Below the pieces are notes generated by a model. That model was not told the DNA's origin. It saw only the letters and a program-made list of their open reading frames with translations, and did not search any database. Positions 23,072 through 35,911 of a stretch of DNA of 64,000 nucleotides are shown here, in pieces. Where the stretch lies: positions 124,001 through 188,000 of the forward strand of contig JASWJB010000024.1 of NCBI GenBank assembly GCA_032433595.1, given 5' to 3'. The translations under genes were made by a program, and so were the position numbers. How positions within the stretch are numbered: the stretch's first letter is position 1; every line of letters begins with the position of its first letter. This DNA comes from Conoideocrella luteorostrata (lineage: Eukaryota > Ascomycota > Sordariomycetes > Hypocreales > Clavicipitaceae).

Positions 23072-25541
23072 ATGAACGGCAGGTTGACATCTGCGAGTGA
23101 GGCGCACCAAGAGCCCGAGCCAGATCTCGTAAGCACCCCGCCTGTAGATGCTGTTAGTGGCGTCAATGGGAACACCCTGGATCAGCATCGCCATGCGCAG
23201 CCAAGAAGCCTACGCGAGGCCCTTCGCGAGGCCGGAATTTCGTTGGAAGCATCTGGCGGACCTGGTTCTGATACACCAAGCGAAGAGGATTACGATGAAA
23301 ATGTGCGCCCAACCTACACGCACAAAAGAAAGGCCCACGTTGAGAAGCACCATCGCATATCAAAACAGCAAGACCAGCAGATTTTGAGAAGGAGAGAGCC
23401 ATACAAGGTCAGTAAAGCGATTCTCTCAGAGCTTGACACATCCGTCGTCCGCGATACAGCTGGGATTCGCATATACTCGGACAACGACAAAGCTCTTCAG
23501 GAGCTGCTCAGAAGAACGTCGGAATCCGCCAAACACCCAGAAGAAGCAGGAAAACGAAGGCGCAAGTTTCGTGATCACCTCTTCACGCATCAATTTTCTG
23601 CATTTGATCCGCACAATTCCGTGGCGGCAAACAGTCCATTCCATGGCTTCTACACACTATTCTGGCTGGCAGTGGCGCTATTTATGCTGAAGATTTCAGT
23701 GAACAACTGTATCACGTATGGGACGCCGTTGGGGTCCAACGAGATTATGAAGACAATGTTTCATCGAGATGGTAAGATAACCCTGGTAATAGCGCAAAGC
23801 GAAAATTTTTTCTTATTGTTGACTTTATGAGCAGTAATTGTGTTGCTGCTTTCGGACGGAGTCATGTGTGGATTGACTGCCGTAAGTTGGTTCATCCAGA
23901 GACTGGTTTACCATCGGTTTATCGACTGGGATCGAAGCGGATGGATTGTACAGAATGTTAGTCGAACATCACCATTATAAAAAAAACTAAAAAAAAAAAA
24001 ACTAATTGCATAATGACACAGATCTGGCAAATTGCTTTTATCACCGGCGTCATCTTTTGGACTCATGTCCGGGACTGGCCATGGATGCATACCGTCTTCT
24101 TTGTCCTCCACGGCGTCGTTATGCTCATGAAACAGCATTCTTATGCCTTCTACAACGGCTACCTCTCTACGGTCTACTCCCAGCGTCTATTTGTACTCTC
24201 AAAACTCAAACAACTCGAGCATGTTGATCCATCCGAGAACTCCTCGTCTTCGGTACCTCCAGTGTCCAGCTTGAGCACCTCGCATCTTCAAGTGCCACCG
24301 TCCGCTCTGCAACGCCGCCACTCATTATCCCAAGTCCCCGGGAGCGAAGAATCCGACATTGATAAGATCGCCAAGGCGATCGCGTCACATGAGCCTCTTG
24401 ATGATGAACAAATTCGTACTTTTGAACGTATTATCAAGTGGGAGGTGGACGCGCTGGCGGACGAGCTACGAGGAACGGCGAATGACCCGGAGAAAGCATA
24501 TCCCAAAAACTTGTCGTTCTGGGAACACTACAAGTGGATCCCGCTACCGACTCTGGTATATGAACTGGAGTATCCACGGACAGACTCGATCAGTTGGAGA
24601 TATGTTACTGAGAAGTTGGTGGCCATGGTTGGCGTGTTGTTTGTGATGAACCAGGTGGCGCAGTATTCTATATGTGGGTGTTCTCAACCGAACCCGACTC
24701 GCCCCCCTCCCCTTCATGATGGGAAACTCATTCTTGTCTTAGATCCTGTGGTCATGAAAACGGTGCAGATGAAAGAAGACGGGCTCTCGCTGAGTGCTCG
24801 ATTTCAAGAATTTCCACTGCTTCTATTGGACCTCATCTTTCCGTTCATGATGGAATATTTGGTATGTACATAAAGAGTGTCTCCGTGATAACCGTAACCC
24901 GCGCGAGGAAGCCTGGATTTGGCTATAGTAGTACTGACTGGGTCCAGCTGGTCTGGTATCTCATCTGGGAGACTATTCTCAACGTCCTCGCCGAACTTAC
25001 ACATTTCGCCGATCGCAGCTTTTACGATGCCTGGTGGAATAGCGGTACGCCCAAATCTCCTGCTATCAAAACATCATAAATCATAACGTACTCAGTTTCA
25101 TACTAACAAATTGGTCTAGTGTCCTGGGATCAATTTGCCCGCGACTGGAATCGCCCCGTCCACGTCTTCCTCCTACGTCATGTCTACCACTCCTCCATCT
25201 CCTCTATGAAAGTCAACAAACATACAGCTACACTTATCACATTCTTCTTATCTGCCTGTATCCATGAGCTAGTGATGTGGTGCCTATTTAACAAGCTTCG
25301 AGGGTATCTGCTTGTGTTGCAGATGTGTCAGCTACCAGTACGTGCTGCTTTTCTCTTTGTTCTGTGGTGGATGACATTATATAACAAAAGGGCATTGCTA
25401 ACATGCTAATGTTTGGTACAGTTAGTTCGACTGAGCCGTACAAAATGGCTGAAAGGACGTAAAACTTTGGGAAATCTCATTTTCTGGCTCGGGATATTCA
25501 CTGGACCGAGTTTGTTGTGCAGTTTATATCTAATTCTCTGA
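23072..25541 (+). CDS. are2: Sterol O-acyltransferase (Are1/Are2, MBOAT family)
   Basis: ER membrane enzyme that esterifies ergosterol with fatty acyl-CoA for storage in lipid droplets. Seven exons: 23072-23771, 23835-23956, 24022-24673, 24743-24861, 24948-25044, 25120-25337 and 25422-25541 (675 aa). The N-terminal 180 residues are hydrophilic. Multiple membrane segments follow (e.g. GFYTLFWLAVALFMLKISV and IWQIAFITGVIFW). Family signatures: FYDAWWNS near 556-563 and the catalytic histidine at about 612 in SACIHELVMW. A Ser-rich loop (about residues 335-375) sits between membrane segments. The end is FWLGIFTGPSLLCSLYLIL. It is slightly longer than yeast Are2, mainly in the N-terminus and the loop. 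Confidence 0.93.
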
Positions 25542-25794
25542 GTGACGAGGACATGAAACCGAAAGTCTGCTCAGTACCAATTCGAAGGATTGGTTTGTTC
25601 TGGGCTACATTTATTGGCGTTGGGTTCACATTAGATGTTCATTTGGCGCTTAGCAAGACTGGAATACCCTTGAGACAACCTGCAAGAAAATGCAAAATGA
25701 TTCATCCAGTTAAAGCTGAACTGCGCTTTTATCGAATTGAAAATACTCTCCTCTACCTTACATCCATGAGTTACCAGTCGTCATTGTACCCAAT

Positions 25795-28043
25795 TTACAT
25801 CTTCTCATGCGTCGCCATCAAGGACCCTGAACAATGTTAGCTTTACTATATTTAAAGTTGGAACCAGAAGAGGAGGAGCCTAAAAAAACTCACCAATGAA
25901 AGTAGTAACTAAGCGACTTCGAACCTGGCAAATATCTTCCGGTACAAGCCAAATCGTTGCCCCAAGCTTACGAGCAATACTGATACTGAGTTTTGCATTC
26001 ATATAGGCATCCTCATCAGTCTGACCCGCAGTGACGAGATCGTAGTCAACATAGCTGCTCTTCATGCCGTTCAGCACATCTAATAAGAAAATACCGGACC
26101 CAATAGCTGGATCCTTGAACGAGCGAATAGACGAATTGCGTCCACCTTTGCGGGACATGTCGTTTGCCCATCGTACCATCTCAGAATCTGTAATTTCTCG
26201 CTTTCCTAGCTTTTGTGCAAGGGATGATAGTGTCACGGTGATGTCTTTACGCATGAGTTGCCATACTAAGCCAAGAGTGAGAGTTCTCTGACCATCAGTT
26301 ATATCAGCGCCTTGGATGCCCACCAATGAAAAGCCGTTCTGCTTGCCTAGTTCGATGGCATAGTTGGTGTTCTCAACGGCCTTGAACTTGAGCATTTCGC
26401 CTCCGTGAGCGGGGGCTTTGTTCACGTGGCGCCAGTTGACAGAGTTCTTGATAATCTTGTCATATGCTTGAAGGAGGATAGTACCATCACGAAGATCGTC
26501 GAAGAAGGACACTACTGCCGGTCGTACATCCAAGCTGTTAAGCCAGAGAGTGAAAACGCGCGCTTCGCGTTCACCTTCAGCGTCGAAGTCCTCGACTTCG
26601 AGTTTCTCTTCTTCGGTAATGGGGTCGAGAGCAGGATGATTGTTGAACAGATTGGCAACAAAGGCGAGATTGAGCTTGGGGTTACCGGCGACGAGGGACT
26701 TGGGCGTAAGGAACTTGCGACAACTGAGCTTGTCTGCTTCCTGAAGCACTTCCTCGGCTCGTTGGAGGAGATCGTGAGTTTGGAGGGGCTTGCGGGTACA
26801 GCCGTACTCTGGGCCGATTTGGGCCATGAGGACCGCGTAGTTTTCACCGTCTTTGACATCAGTCGAGAAATTGGAGACTCTGTATAAATTACGTTAGCAC
26901 AACAGGATTGCCTTTTATTATTAGGTACAGAGTTGGGAAACCTTCTGGGCCAGTTGGCAGCTTTGAGGTGGTAGTTGAACCACCGAAGAAGGATCTGTTC
27001 CGGGGGTAGGCGAAGAAATTGCTCCAAGGTCTCATCCTCTTCCAAAAGACGGTAAAGCTCGGGGTGAAGCTTGATATCGATCTTACCCAAGAGACCGCGT
27101 CGAATAACCTGCCAAATGAGACCGAGAATAAGATGTTCACGAACTTCAATAATATCACCAGCACCAATATTAACGACAGAGCACCCAATGCCCTTGGCAG
27201 ATTCGATGACGATGTTATTATTTTCGGTCATTTGGAATGCATTCAGTGTCTTGGTCTTTCTTCCTGCTACGTTGAGGACACGTTCGTCAATGGTGTCAGG
27301 GACACTGTCATTGATGAGCTTGGCCAAGACCAAACCATCCTTGCAGTCGTCAAACATCTCAAAGGTATCGGTAGGGAATGGCAGGCGGTTGCCAATGTCA
27401 GCATCTCCAGCGAGAACGGCATTTATGTGGCGAGTAAATTCGGTCCTTTCATCTTCATTGATGGTATGAGTGACATTTGCGCTGGAGCCCTGGACCTGAA
27501 TCTTGCCGCCAACACTGCCCTTGGAGGCGTGACCACCTGTACGTTGAGCGACGACACCGCCAGGGCTGGCCGGGGCTGGACCGGTGGAGATTCTCTTCTG
27601 AGCGGGCGAAGAGTCACGCAGCTTGGAAATGAGCTAAACGGAGACACGACATCGTTAATGATATTTTGTTTATGTGGAAGCTTGTATTAAGCGGCAAGCT
27701 CCGGAAGGATACATGGGGAGAAGGACACATACTCCAACGTAATCTTCAAGCTCAACGCGCCGCGAAGAGTCTAGCTCTACCTCTTTGAGAGCTTGTCGCA
27801 CGACATCGTAGGGCTGGTTTTCGCTCTGCTGCGTCGCCTTGATAGCGGTTGCTTCATCTAAGTAGCCCTTGTCATCAACGTCGAGCCGCTGGAAGGCATC
27901 GGACAGCGAGAATATTTCGTTCTGAGGGAATTGGGGAAACTTTCTGTAACGAACACACGCCCACGGTTAGCAACGCGCCAGTGATTTCTAGGGCCACGTA
28001 GAATTTGACAAGCCACGCACTTCTGCAACTTGAGGACATTCAT
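25795..28043 (-). CDS. sac6: Fimbrin (plastin), actin-bundling protein
   Basis: Cross-links F-actin in endocytic patches. Five exons (complement): 28021-28043, 27733-27943, 26942-27633, 25894-26879 and 25795-25826, joined to 647 aa. Order: N-terminal EF-hand region (DAFQRLDVDDKGYLDEATA), a linker with Gly/Ser/Ala-rich sequence, then four calponin-homology domains in two actin-binding modules (landmarks GLVLAKLINDSVPDTIDER, KDGENYAVLMAQIGPEYG, FFDDLRDGTILLQAYDKI and GIFLLDVLNGMKSSYVDYD). The end is IWLVPEDICQVRSRL then VTTFIGSLMATHEKM. The first and last coding exons are very short (23 and 32 nt) and were placed because they restore the conserved termini. Intron 3 uses the less common donor GTTTCC. 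The gene is tail to tail with are2, 253 bp apart. Confidence 0.93.
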
Positions 28044-29173
28044 GGTGGGGTTGAGGGGTTGCGCTCGTCAACCTAGAGAATGCGCCGAGGTATAGAAAAT
28101 GAGAGAACGAGAAGCAAGGGGACGGTGATGTATGAAGCTTATACAAGATGTGAATAGTGAATCGCCCTACGCCTTGAACATGTGCGAGCCGTGCTTGCGA
28201 AGACAATGACGAGGCAGAGTCGTGGGCGGTGATGATGACGACGAGGGGTCAAGTCAAATTGGGTAGGACTGGATGGAGATGGGCGAGTGGCATGGCAAGC
28301 ATGAGAAAGGTGCCTGTTGACCCCACCTCAGGGCTCTTTCAAATACTTAAGGCCAACGCCAAAACGGGCAGCTTGCCGCGCCATCGCCTGGCTATTCACA
28401 CTGAACACTTAAGTAGCTACTCCGCATCGAAACTTCAGCGTTGAGGCACAGGCTGTAAACAATATACAAGTAGATACAATTTGCAAACCTCGGTTCGCCG
28501 TAACTGCTAAACATGACAGAGGAAGATATAGGCACTCGCGCTGGCAGATCTCGGAGATTGACGACAGAGGCTTTAGATTGCATTCCACAGTCGATCAATG
28601 TCTGTGGGCTGCCATGATGTAATGGCTGCAGTCGCTGGCGTTGTCTCACCATGTGGCAGGCAAGCTAGTTAGGCAGAAAGGCTGTGAGCGTAGAAGATTC
28701 CTTGCAGGCCCCACCAAATAAGTCTAGGGAGCAAAGTTGAAGAGATGTGCTGTTGTAGATCAGAATAGCTGTGTCAGGCAACAACTTAGTTGATAGGAGG
28801 CAATAAAGATCCACCAATAGCTCTTCCTTCCTTCCTTTTCTCTTTTTACTTGAAGTATTCTCGCCCTCAATTGGCACCTTTGCAGCCTGTACGGAGTACA
28901 GTCTCCACCCATTAACTAGCACAGTTGGGCCAAGCACTGAATCCTAGCATGAAATTTGAAAATTTTAGACGCGCAATAAGTCAAGTAGGGCACACTCAAA
29001 GGATCGGATATTAATAGTCGCAGCCCAGATACCGGTTGAATATCGACAATTAGGCCGACACTTCTTTCGCTGTCCACCCAAATCAAACCCAGTCCATTTG
29101 TTTCAGAAGCCTAGCCAGGCAGCTGTCTAAGCAACTCAGCCACTCTCTTGCTAGCCATATCATAGTCATAGTC
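28044..29173. other. Intergenic, divergent fimbrin and RING-like genes
   Basis: Promoter side of both neighbours. One exact TACGGAGTA motif lies at 28890-28898. No supported gene. Confidence 0.55.
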
Positions 29174-30052
29174 ATGTCGCTCTGCAAGGCTTGCGAAGAA
29201 CCCCTTGTCATTCGGCTGGATGACGATGCTGACGATGCAAGCACCGAGGTGGCAGTGACAGTGCCTGATGATCTGGAGCTTCGCTGTGGGTGCCATTTTC
29301 ACTGGTAAGACCTAAAACCGTCATTATGTCTTATCGCGATTCGTACTTATTTACATCCCTTCCCGCTTTTCTTTCCACGCCTGTTACTCTGAATTTTCTC
29401 ACTGACTTATACTGATAGGGAATGCCTCATGGATGAAGCCTCCTCAGTAGCTTTGACTTTGAAGTGCCCCAGTTGTGAGAGTTATCTTCCTACAAATGAG
29501 CCGGGACCGTCGTCCACAAATCACTTCCGTGAAAGCTCCGACAGCGCTGCAATATTTGCGCAATATAGCAACGAGGGAGGTGTCCAGAAGGATCTGAACA
29601 TTATGGATTCTCTGACAGAGGAAGCTTACGTCCAAACACATCCGGAGGCCCGCCCAGCCAGGGCATTTCATGTGATGTGCTCTGAAGGTGACATTGCTGG
29701 CATCATCGACCTGCTGCACGACGCTAGTCATGAAGGCAGTGATGTCGGCAGCATTGTTCGGTACCAGGATCCTTTGGCGGAGATGAAAAGCGGTCTTCAT
29801 TTATCTGTTGAGAATCAGCAGGAAGAGATCGTCTGGACCTTGCTGTGGCTGTCTTCTACCGTACCTACGGAGTCTTTCCCCGAGCTTGTTCGTAAAACGG
29901 CTGAAGAGGTTGGGTTAGGGCGTCTGAATGTCGATGCAGACGGTGATATCCGCGGGCTGAGAGATTACCAAGGTCGTACTGCTGAAACAGTTGCCAAGCA
30001 AAACCCGGGAGTCCTCTCTGTCTTACTTGACGCAGGTGCTTTGACCCCTTGA
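29174..30052 (+). CDS. RING-like zinc-finger protein with possible ankyrin-like C-terminal region
   Basis: Exons 29174-29304 and 29419-30052 (254 aa). The intron splits the Trp codon of CHFHWEC, so the finger exists only after splicing. Potential zinc ligands: C4, C7, C38, H41, H43, C46, C60 and C63 (CKAC, CGCHFHWEC, CPSC), close to RING spacing. Residues about 120-250 look helical with ankyrin-like turns (HVMCSEGDIAGIIDLLHDA, GLHLSVENQQEEIVWTLLWL, DYQGRTAETVAKQNP). A ubiquitin-ligase-type role is inferred from the finger alone. I do not recognise a specific orthologue. Confidence 0.75.
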
Positions 30053-31074
30053 GCCAGTGAACTGTTTGGTCGTGGTTTTGTTTCTCAGAGAAATATATGC
30101 AGACGTGTACAGAGTACTATTAATAAAGAGAATGGAGTTGTGGGGTGGCGGCGTATTCGAAGACGTTCGGATACAATCGATGAATCAGGGAGCGATGCGC
30201 AACTTTGAGAAGACTTCAGTCCTGATTTGCTAAATTTTAATTGGTCAGGCAGAGTAACTCTATGTTGCTAGACAGTAGAAAACCGAAACCAATTACAAGC
30301 AAAGAGCGTTTTTGGGAACATTGGCGTTTCCAAGCATTTGGCTATTTGACTCGTCATTTGAGACACGGAAAAGAGAAGCGGCAAAATGGTCCCGCAGAAA
30401 GCTACCTTTCATTGACAGCCAGTCATATAAATTTAACAGATGCCACTACATTACCTGACATCCACATTGATCACAACCGCTACATTTATATTGTTCACTG
30501 ATGACTACTTGAGTTTTATTGAGCGTTAAGTTAGGCACCGCCGAGCCCTGACTGAAGCCAGTTACAGGGAGGGGTCAGGCACATGTGGCCCCTCGGAAGG
30601 CTTTAGGGCGTTGGAGAGCTCCGGACGCTAATTGCTGCACGTGTGCAGGTACCAACTAGATTAATGGAGTGACGTCGTCCAATCGGTCGGCATGTGCTAC
30701 GGCGATGCGTCAACCGCGAAACTTCTTTCAGTGCTCATATTGAAGTTGTACCTACTCAGTACATACCCAATTTGTCCAATCCTACTTCACAGCATGCGCG
30801 TCTTTTGTGCGGAGCGTGTTTCAGCTTTGGAGTAAGTTTTGAATCGAAACCGTCTTCTATTTCCGAGCCCAAGGATACGCTATAACCGCACACATTCGTT
30901 GCCCAGCCTGGGCAGCAACGTTTAACCACGTTGGCGCCACGAGCTAGAGCCAGGTGCTTCTTGCACGCGAAGCACCCAGATTACCAGCTCCTACAAGCTC
31001 CAAATTTTCGTCTTTCCTCAGAAAGAGCTGCAAGGGCTGTTGCATGCCTGTCATTTGGAGCTGGACTATCCAAA
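30053..31074. other. Intergenic 1.0-kb upstream of DDHD phospholipase gene
   Basis: No supported gene. The frame of the next gene is open leftward to about 30931, but without an ATG before 31075. Confidence 0.55.
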
Positions 31075-34000
31075 ATGCCTCCAGGAAATGGAGATCGGAT
31101 CCCCGAGAAGTCGTACTTGAGTTCCGCCGTCGATTCTATCAACCCGTGGTCGAGTAGCCGTACCGCGACACCAACACCGGAGAACAAGAAAGATGCAGCG
31201 GCTGCATCAGCTCCTGAGCCGTCTACTGCCGCGAATAAACCAGCAACTCTAGGTGGTCACAGCATAACGCCCTTTTACGGCCAGAGTGTTCGAACGTATC
31301 CTAAATCATGTCCGCCGCTGATGGTGCAATGGTTCCATGCAGTTGATGTGCGTTCTTGTTTTCGAAGGTTCAGATTGCTGAAACGGAAAGGCTGATGTAC
31401 TCGATAGATACCGAAGCGAAAACCCAAGCTAATCAAAGGCCTCAAGAAAGACGAGAAGGGGACGAAGTTACCGGCAAGACCAAAGAAGTTCTCTGCATTT
31501 TCAGAGTCTGACTCTAGAAGAGTAGAGGCTCGGTATCAGAGACTCTTGGAAGCAGCTGAAGAGGAGCATGGGTCCCTTGCGGACTCGCATAAACGACCGT
31601 CGAAGCGACCGAAATCCGGCAAATCGAGCTCGCTTGGTGACTCACGAGGCCACAATAGGGTAGCTGTGAACGAGGACTATCTTTTCGATGTTGATATTGA
31701 GGAACGAGAATTAGCCCCCGTATATTGGCTGGGACCGATTTATGAAGGTGAGTTAATGCTGTGTTAGCTGAAAAGTGAAGACGGCACTGACAACCTCCTT
31801 CACGCACAAGTACGGCGTGGTACCTGGTTCTTTCAGGAGGGGTCTGGTCTCAGACCCTGCGAAGAGAATCTTGCAGCTCAACTGGAAGAGGTAAACAATT
31901 GCCAGTAAAGCAGAGCATGTCGGTTGAGATCAATGCTAACCTGGAGGCAGGGGTACCTAAAGACAAGACCATGGCTTACAGGTTCGCAACAGATGGCAAC
32001 GCTTATCGCTCACATACTAACGACGAGGCTCAGTTCGAACAAGAAGCAAGTCTGAAGTAAAGGATATACATGGAGCATCTAAGAACGGACAAGCGAGTGC
32101 AGTTGATTCGAAAACGCCAAGTTCAACAGTTGAACCGTCGAAACCCGCAAATGCGTCGGTCCCACCTCAGAACCAAGTACAACTACCAACTTACAAATTA
32201 TTTGGTGCCTACATGAACAATGTTGCTACATACGAAGATGATAAGACGGCGTGGATGACTACTGATGGCATGTTGTCATGGGTGGCGGCCTCGGTATATG
32301 AACGTTTTGCTGGCGGTGGATATATGAGTGGTGTCAAGCTGATTAGAGGCTATATAGAGCCAAAGAAGATTAAAGAAAAAGAGGACAACAAATCTGCGCC
32401 CGAGAACCCTGATATACCGGGCTTGGACGAGCGTCAGCAGAAACTCTTGAAGAGACGATCCGCTCCGCCGACTACCCGAGAGTCTTTGGACGACCTAGGT
32501 TATGAGCAGATTATAAAACAAGAAACGGAACATCGAGAGGCAAAGTTACAGCGGCAGCTCTCCTCTCTTATTGAAGGTGAGGGGCGAAATACGAAAGAAA
32601 CAGAGGAGCAAATAAGGAAACGCGACGAACAAGAGATTCGGGATGACTACAATGCGCAAGATGGAGAAGCTCAGGGCCGCGAGATTGAACACTTGGTTCT
32701 CGTTACTCATGGAATTGGACAGAGACTTGGGCTCCGGTATGTCAAGTGATTGGCAGATAGTACACACGGATTGCTGACTCAAATGAAAAGAATGGAGAGC
32801 GTGAACTTTGTTCACGACGTCAATATTCTGCGCAAGACAATTAAGTCGGTGTATAGCAACTCCGCCGATTTGAAGGCTTTGAACTTGGAGCTTGATTCCG
32901 GTCCGGGAAACTGCAGGGTGCAAGTCCTTCCGGTTTGCTGGAGGCACATGATTGAATTCCCTAGACAGCGCCAAGCGAAAGGGGAGCATGATTTAGGCGA
33001 CGCTGAGGGAGAAGAAGATGATTGTAAGATGACAAGGTTCTGGAACAGGCTGCGAGTTACCGACTGACAGTACCTGATAGACCCATCGCTGGAGGACATA
33101 ACCGTAGAAGGCGTTGCATTTGCCAGGTCTCTCATTTCAGATCTCGCGCTGGACGTGTTGTTGTACCAAAGCTCATACAGAGAAGAGATCGCCAGAGTTG
33201 TTGTGGCGGAAACCAACCGAATCCTGAAGCTTTTCAGAGAAAGAAACCCGGAATTTAAGGGCAAGATTCATTTAATGGGTCATTCTTTGGGCTCTGCAAT
33301 TTTCTTCGATGTTCTGTGCAGGCAACGAGAGAGACAACCAATCGATGAGATTAGACACCCGCTGCGTTTCTGGCCAACGCCGGAAAGCCGGCCTGAGATC
33401 AAACCAAAGGACGAAGAACTTGAATTCGATTTTGACACGTCTGACCTTTTCTGCCTAGGATCTCCTGTAGGGTTGTTCCAGATGCTGAAGGGGAGGTATG
33501 TTGACACAGGCTGAACACAACTAAGCGACAAGCTGCTGACGTTGTAGTATAGGACGATAGCTGCTCGACACTCACCACATGGCTTACCTTCGGAAAGCCC
33601 TTTGAACCCTGATGATGTGGATGATCCATTTCTAACGGCGGCGGCGGGCACAGGCCTAGACGGCATTTCTGCTATAAGTGGACTACCTATTTCGGTGTCA
33701 TCTCCAAAAGTTGGACAACTTTTCAATATTTTCCACCCGTCGGACCCAATCAGCTATAGAATGGAGCCGCTCATCTCCCCTGCCATGGCTTTAATGAAGC
33801 CACAGCAATTACCTTACACAAAGAAAGGATTATTCGGCAACGTTGCGCCGCAGGGTTTGACAGGAATTGGGGTCAAAGTGGGACAGAGTGTCAGCGACCT
33901 ATGGTCAAGCTTGAGCGCTGGTATCGCCAGCAACATCCTCAATCGAAGCCTTGGTATTAGTAACGAAGAGGTTGCCCGACTGACAGCGGAGGAACACTCA

Positions 34001-34531
34001 GGGTTATCAACGGATAAGAAGACAGCATCAGGAGCTGAAGCAGCTGGTAGGCTAGAGGCAGCGGAGCTGTCGGAGGAAAGAAAGAGACAATTAGCAGCAA
34101 ATGCAGCAAGAGGACATCGTGTGAGTGATAATGGAAACTCAGTAACCCTTATTGACGATGAGCTGGAAACTTTGTACTCAACTTTCCAAAAACGCCATGA
34201 TGAGACTGAGCATCACGACGAGGAGATTGCCCATCTCAATGTTGAATCTCGCAAAGCTCGGAAATTGCGAATAGAAGAAGGTAAAGTCCGAGCGCTGAAT
34301 CGGAATGGACGAGTTGATTATAATATTCAAGAGTAAGTTACATACGTACAAAAACAACAGCAAACAAGGAAACACTGAGCTGATCAACATGTTGTTAGAA
34401 GCGCTTTGGATTTCAACCCTATCAATACTATTGCATCGCATATGAGCTATTGGGGAGATGAGGATGTGAATCACTTTGTATTGTCGCAAATACTATCCGG
34501 GAAACCGATCGACAAGAAGAACAGCAAATAG
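31075..34531 (+). CDS. DDHD-domain phospholipase A1-like protein
   Basis: Intracellular (phosphatidic-acid-preferring) phospholipase family; yeast YOR022c is a relative. Nine exons: 31075-31347, 31408-31747, 31811-31890, 31951-31981, 32034-32736, 32791-33023, 33081-33495, 33553-34332 and 34399-34531 (995 aa). Landmarks: N-terminus MPPGNGDRIPEKSYLSSAVD, a WWE-like region around RRGTWFFQEGSGLRPCEENL, the EHLVLVTHGIGQRLGLR strand, and lipase elbow GHSLGS near residue 620. The C-terminal DDHD region includes LFNIFHPSDPISYRMEPL, MSYWGDEDVNHFVLSQIL and IDKKNSK. Exon 4 is a 31-nt microexon bounded by an intron with a perfect ACTAAC branch. Exon 7 begins after CCTGATAG, which gives DDYPSLEDITVEGV; a nearer AG would break the frame. 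Confidence 0.9.
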
Positions 34532-35911
34532 ACAAAAGTGGGGATACTGTGCCGCGAAAATATTGGTTACTGTAAACAAGATATGATGAAAATCATGTGT
34601 ACCTTAGATGCTAGCATATCCTTAGTCCTTGCCGTAGATACCTTGATACAGTGGTGCAGTGCACTACCTGAGTATTCTAAGCTCAGGTCAATTCGTTCAC
34701 CACACGACACAAATTGAGTCCCGCTCATCCACCCCCTGCAGGTTTTTTTTTGCGGGATTGCTCTTAATATGTTTGTGAGGTTCACGCGACCTAATAGCAC
34801 GCATGCTAGCCGACTTGGCATTCACGGATGACAATCCAAATGGAAATCGTATTTATGAAGCTCTCTGAAGACGTGTTGCAGTTAAGATACAGGTAAACGA
34901 CGGCTGTCGTTCAGGGACCGGTAAGTGCGTGGCGTGGACTTCAGCAATGTCCTCGCAATTGTAGCTCCCAACATGACAATATAAACTCGGCATGTCAGGC
35001 CAAGACAGAGCTTATGAACAATCATACAAAAACAGGGGAGGAAGTTGATACGACCTGCGAAATAAGCCCGATTTTCAAGAAGTCCTCAAGGCATGACGTT
35101 AATGGACCGTAACAAGCTAACAGTCGTGGAGGACGGTGGAGGTAATTTAGCATTCGGTTGTAGTGAATAATCTGGCCTGACAGAACATATCTTCCATCCT
35201 ATGTTAAACTTTGATGCATTTTTAGCAGCTTATAGACCTGGTGAAGCCAAATGATATTCGGTGAGGAACTGGGTGTTGACAGTATAAAGGATCCCACAAA
35301 GTAAAGCAACAGCCTGAAGCCTGGTGACGCTTGCTTGTTAGGCGTTTACTGACTAGCTTATTAGTGGCTCTAGTATGACCGGCTGAGCGCTAGGTCAAAT
35401 CTAATGACCCCACCCCTGCGACCTGCCATTCCGGTCCCTGCACCAGCCAAAGCCTGTACATAAGTGTGTATGTACTTTCCATCACGCCGCACTAGCGTCA
35501 GCACCACTACTCCGTACTCCGTAGTGTTTTTGAACACAGAGTCTAGCGGGGTGTGAAGGTGGAGGCTTGTGTTGCTAAATAAATTTTGTTCAACTTGAAC
35601 TAGCTTCCGTCACTCTTCAACGCTGCTCGTCGCCAACCCTTCTCTCGCATCTTGTCAATCGAAAGAGTCATCGTCGCCACCCCTCATTTGGAGGATTGCT
35701 TTTAATCTTGCATTGCCGGTCATTTTATCTCTGTCATGTTGTTCGAGTCACTCCACGAGCGATCACGGCCGGTGGTTCCCTACCTCTTGAGATATTGACG
35801 AAGGCACATACACCCCACCTTTCGAGTAGGACGAAAGAAAAAATACATGAAGCCATACGCACTACCTGTTCAGCGAACTCGCCAGCGTCTTGCAAAAGAC
35901 AGTAATACGCA
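34532..35911. other. Intergenic 1.4-kb, rpc1 promoter side
   Basis: No supported gene. Two overlapping TACTCCGTA motifs lie at 35508-35523, about 400 bp before the rpc1 start. Confidence 0.55.
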